Positions 29,660 through 30,632 of a DNA stretch of 30,632 bases are shown here, piece by piece; position 1 is the first letter of the stretch, and every line of letters begins with the position of its first letter. Below the pieces are notes generated by a model. That model saw nothing but the letters and a program-made list of their open reading frames with translations, did not search any database and was not told the origin of the DNA. The position numbers were made by a program, and so were the translations under genes. This DNA is from an uncultured Prevotella sp. (lineage in GTDB: Bacteria > Bacteroidota > Bacteroidia > Bacteroidales > Bacteroidaceae). Location of the stretch: NCBI GenBank assembly GCA_934183355.1, contig CAKPST010000025.1:1-30632 (forward strand), written 5' to 3'.

Positions 29660-30598
29660 ATGCAATCAAAAAGAAACAAAGGCAAATTGTTGCGCCAGCT
29701 GCGCGACTATGGTATCATTACTATTGCCATGCTGTTGGGCACCATCGGACTAAACCTGTTCTTGCTGCCCAACGAAATCACAACAGGCGGCATCATGGGT
29801 GTGGCGTCGATTGTGTATTGGGGAACGGGCATTCCGGTGCAGAACACATTCTTTGCACTGAATGCTGTGCTACTAATCGTAGCTCTGAAGGTGCTGGGAT
29901 GGCACTTCTGTGCCAAGACTATCTATGGCGTAGTGGTGTTCACCGTGTTATCAGCCATACTGCAGAGCGTGATGCCACCAGGACTGCATCTGCTTGCCGA
30001 CCAGAAATTCATGGCATGTATGGTGGGTGCTGTGTTCTTGGGCATAAGCATTGGAATGGGTCTGTCGGCTGGTGGCTCTACTGGTGGCTCGGACGTTATA
30101 GCCGCTATGGTGCATAAGTATCGTGATATGTCATTGGGACATATCATCCTGTTCTGCGACCTGACCATCATCACATCGTCGTATGTGGTGCTGCAAGACT
30201 GGGAAAAGGTGCTATATGGATATGTGCTACTGTTTGTCATCTCGTTTGTGGTAGACCATCTGGTGAACTCACTGCGCCAAAGCGTGCAGTTCTTCATAAT
30301 ATCAGACAAGTATCAGGAGATTGGCGAGGCTATCAACGAGATAGCCGACCGCGGATGTTCGATGCTCAATGGTAGCGGATTCTTCACCAAGAAGGACATC
30401 AAAGTGATATTCTGTATAGCCAAGAAGAGCGAGTCGAACTTCATCTTTGAACTTATCGACGAAATCGACCCTAACGCTTTTGTGGCACAGTCGGCTGTAG
30501 TAGGTGTATATGGTCAGGGATTTGACCGCGTAAAGAAGCACCGCAAAATCGACTTGAAGGAACTTCGTGAGAAGCTGAATAAAAACACTGAGAAATAA
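29660..30598 (+). CDS. YitT-family membrane protein (DUF161 plus DUF2179)
   Basis: The 312-residue protein has about five to six membrane segments in its first 210 residues. It begins DYGIITIAMLLGTIGLNLFL, then has the conserved PNEITTGGIMGVASIVY and the AGGSTGGSDVIAAMV motif (about 137-151) typical of YitT proteins. Residues about 215-285 form a soluble DUF2179-like domain (RGCSMLNGSGFFTKKDIKVIFC). The transported or sensed substrate is not known for the family. It begins 24 bases after the hybrid sensor gene on the same strand and may share its transcript, but it is a common chromosomal gene and need not belong to the glycan locus. Confidence 0.9.
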   Translation: MQSKRNKGKLLRQLRDYGIITIAMLLGTIGLNLFLLPNEITTGGIMGVASIVYWGTGIPVQNTFFALNAVLLIVALKVLGWHFCAKTIYGVVVFTVLSAILQSVMPPGLHLLADQKFMACMVGAVFLGISIGMGLSAGGSTGGSDVIAAMVHKYRDMSLGHIILFCDLTIITSSYVVLQDWEKVLYGYVLLFVISFVVDHLVNSLRQSVQFFIISDKYQEIGEAINEIADRGCSMLNGSGFFTKKDIKVIFCIAKKSESNFIFELIDEIDPNAFVAQSAVVGVYGQGFDRVKKHRKIDLKELREKLNKNTEK

Positions 30599-30609
30599 AA
30601 CATACATAA

Positions 30610-30625
30610 AAAGCATTGGCGCTTT
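30610..30625 (+). terminator. Short hairpin after the YitT-family gene
   Basis: AAAGC (30610-30614) can pair with GCTTT (30621-30625) around a 6-base loop, 12 bases beyond the stop codon, followed by ATTAAG. The window ends here, so a T-run cannot be assessed. Confidence 0.3.
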
Positions 30626-30632
30626 ATTAAGT

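Overview
The window comes from a Bacteroidota genome, most likely a Prevotella/Segatella-type member of the Prevotellaceae. Evidence: a SusC/SusD pair with a hybrid two-component regulator, a FimA/Mfa1-type (type V) pilus cluster built from lipoproteins, a large protein with a C-terminal type IX secretion signal, promoter candidates of the Bacteroidetes form TAnnTTTG, and AGTTGAGAGTT-type intergenic repeats. I found no rRNA, tRNA, transposase or CRISPR array.

Layout. (1) 1-2322: a truncated GH28-like beta-helix fragment on the plus strand faces a secreted Ig-like protein on the minus strand, with a long inverted repeat between them that also supplies the second gene's stop codon. (2) 2342-4481: a two-gene type II restriction-modification unit, a compact XhoI/PaeR7I-like nuclease overlapping an N6-adenine methyltransferase. 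(3) 4597-17664, all minus strand: a fimbrial locus. In transcription order it holds an AraC-type regulator, a DUF3575 outer-membrane protein, a DUF3868/OmpA-like lipoprotein, a FimB/Mfa2-like anchor, the major fimbrillin, two minor fimbrillins and a 1613-residue T9SS-type surface protein. (4) 17665-19871: an isolated VapE/DUF3874-type ATPase gene with a 22-bp tandem array upstream, TGCAG-rich flanks and several hairpins. (5) 19872-30598: susD- and susC-like genes on minus, a divergent hybrid two-component sensor-regulator on plus, then a YitT-family membrane protein.

How the parts may work together. The fimbrial genes form a coherent unit from outer-membrane accessory proteins to anchor, shaft, minor subunits and a possible T9SS-exported adhesin. 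Their likely regulator carries a nine-base poly-C tract (on its coding strand) in the middle of the gene, and a second eight-base poly-G tract lies just upstream of its predicted promoter. Either +1 or -1 slippage in the coding tract would truncate the protein before its DNA-binding domain. This is the strongest candidate for a new system here: a slippage-switched (phase-variable) master regulator of a type V pilus. The SusCD/HTCS group is a glycan-uptake locus without linked enzymes.

Limits: all family assignments come from reading motifs and from memory of families. No searches were run. Promoters and terminators are pattern matches only.
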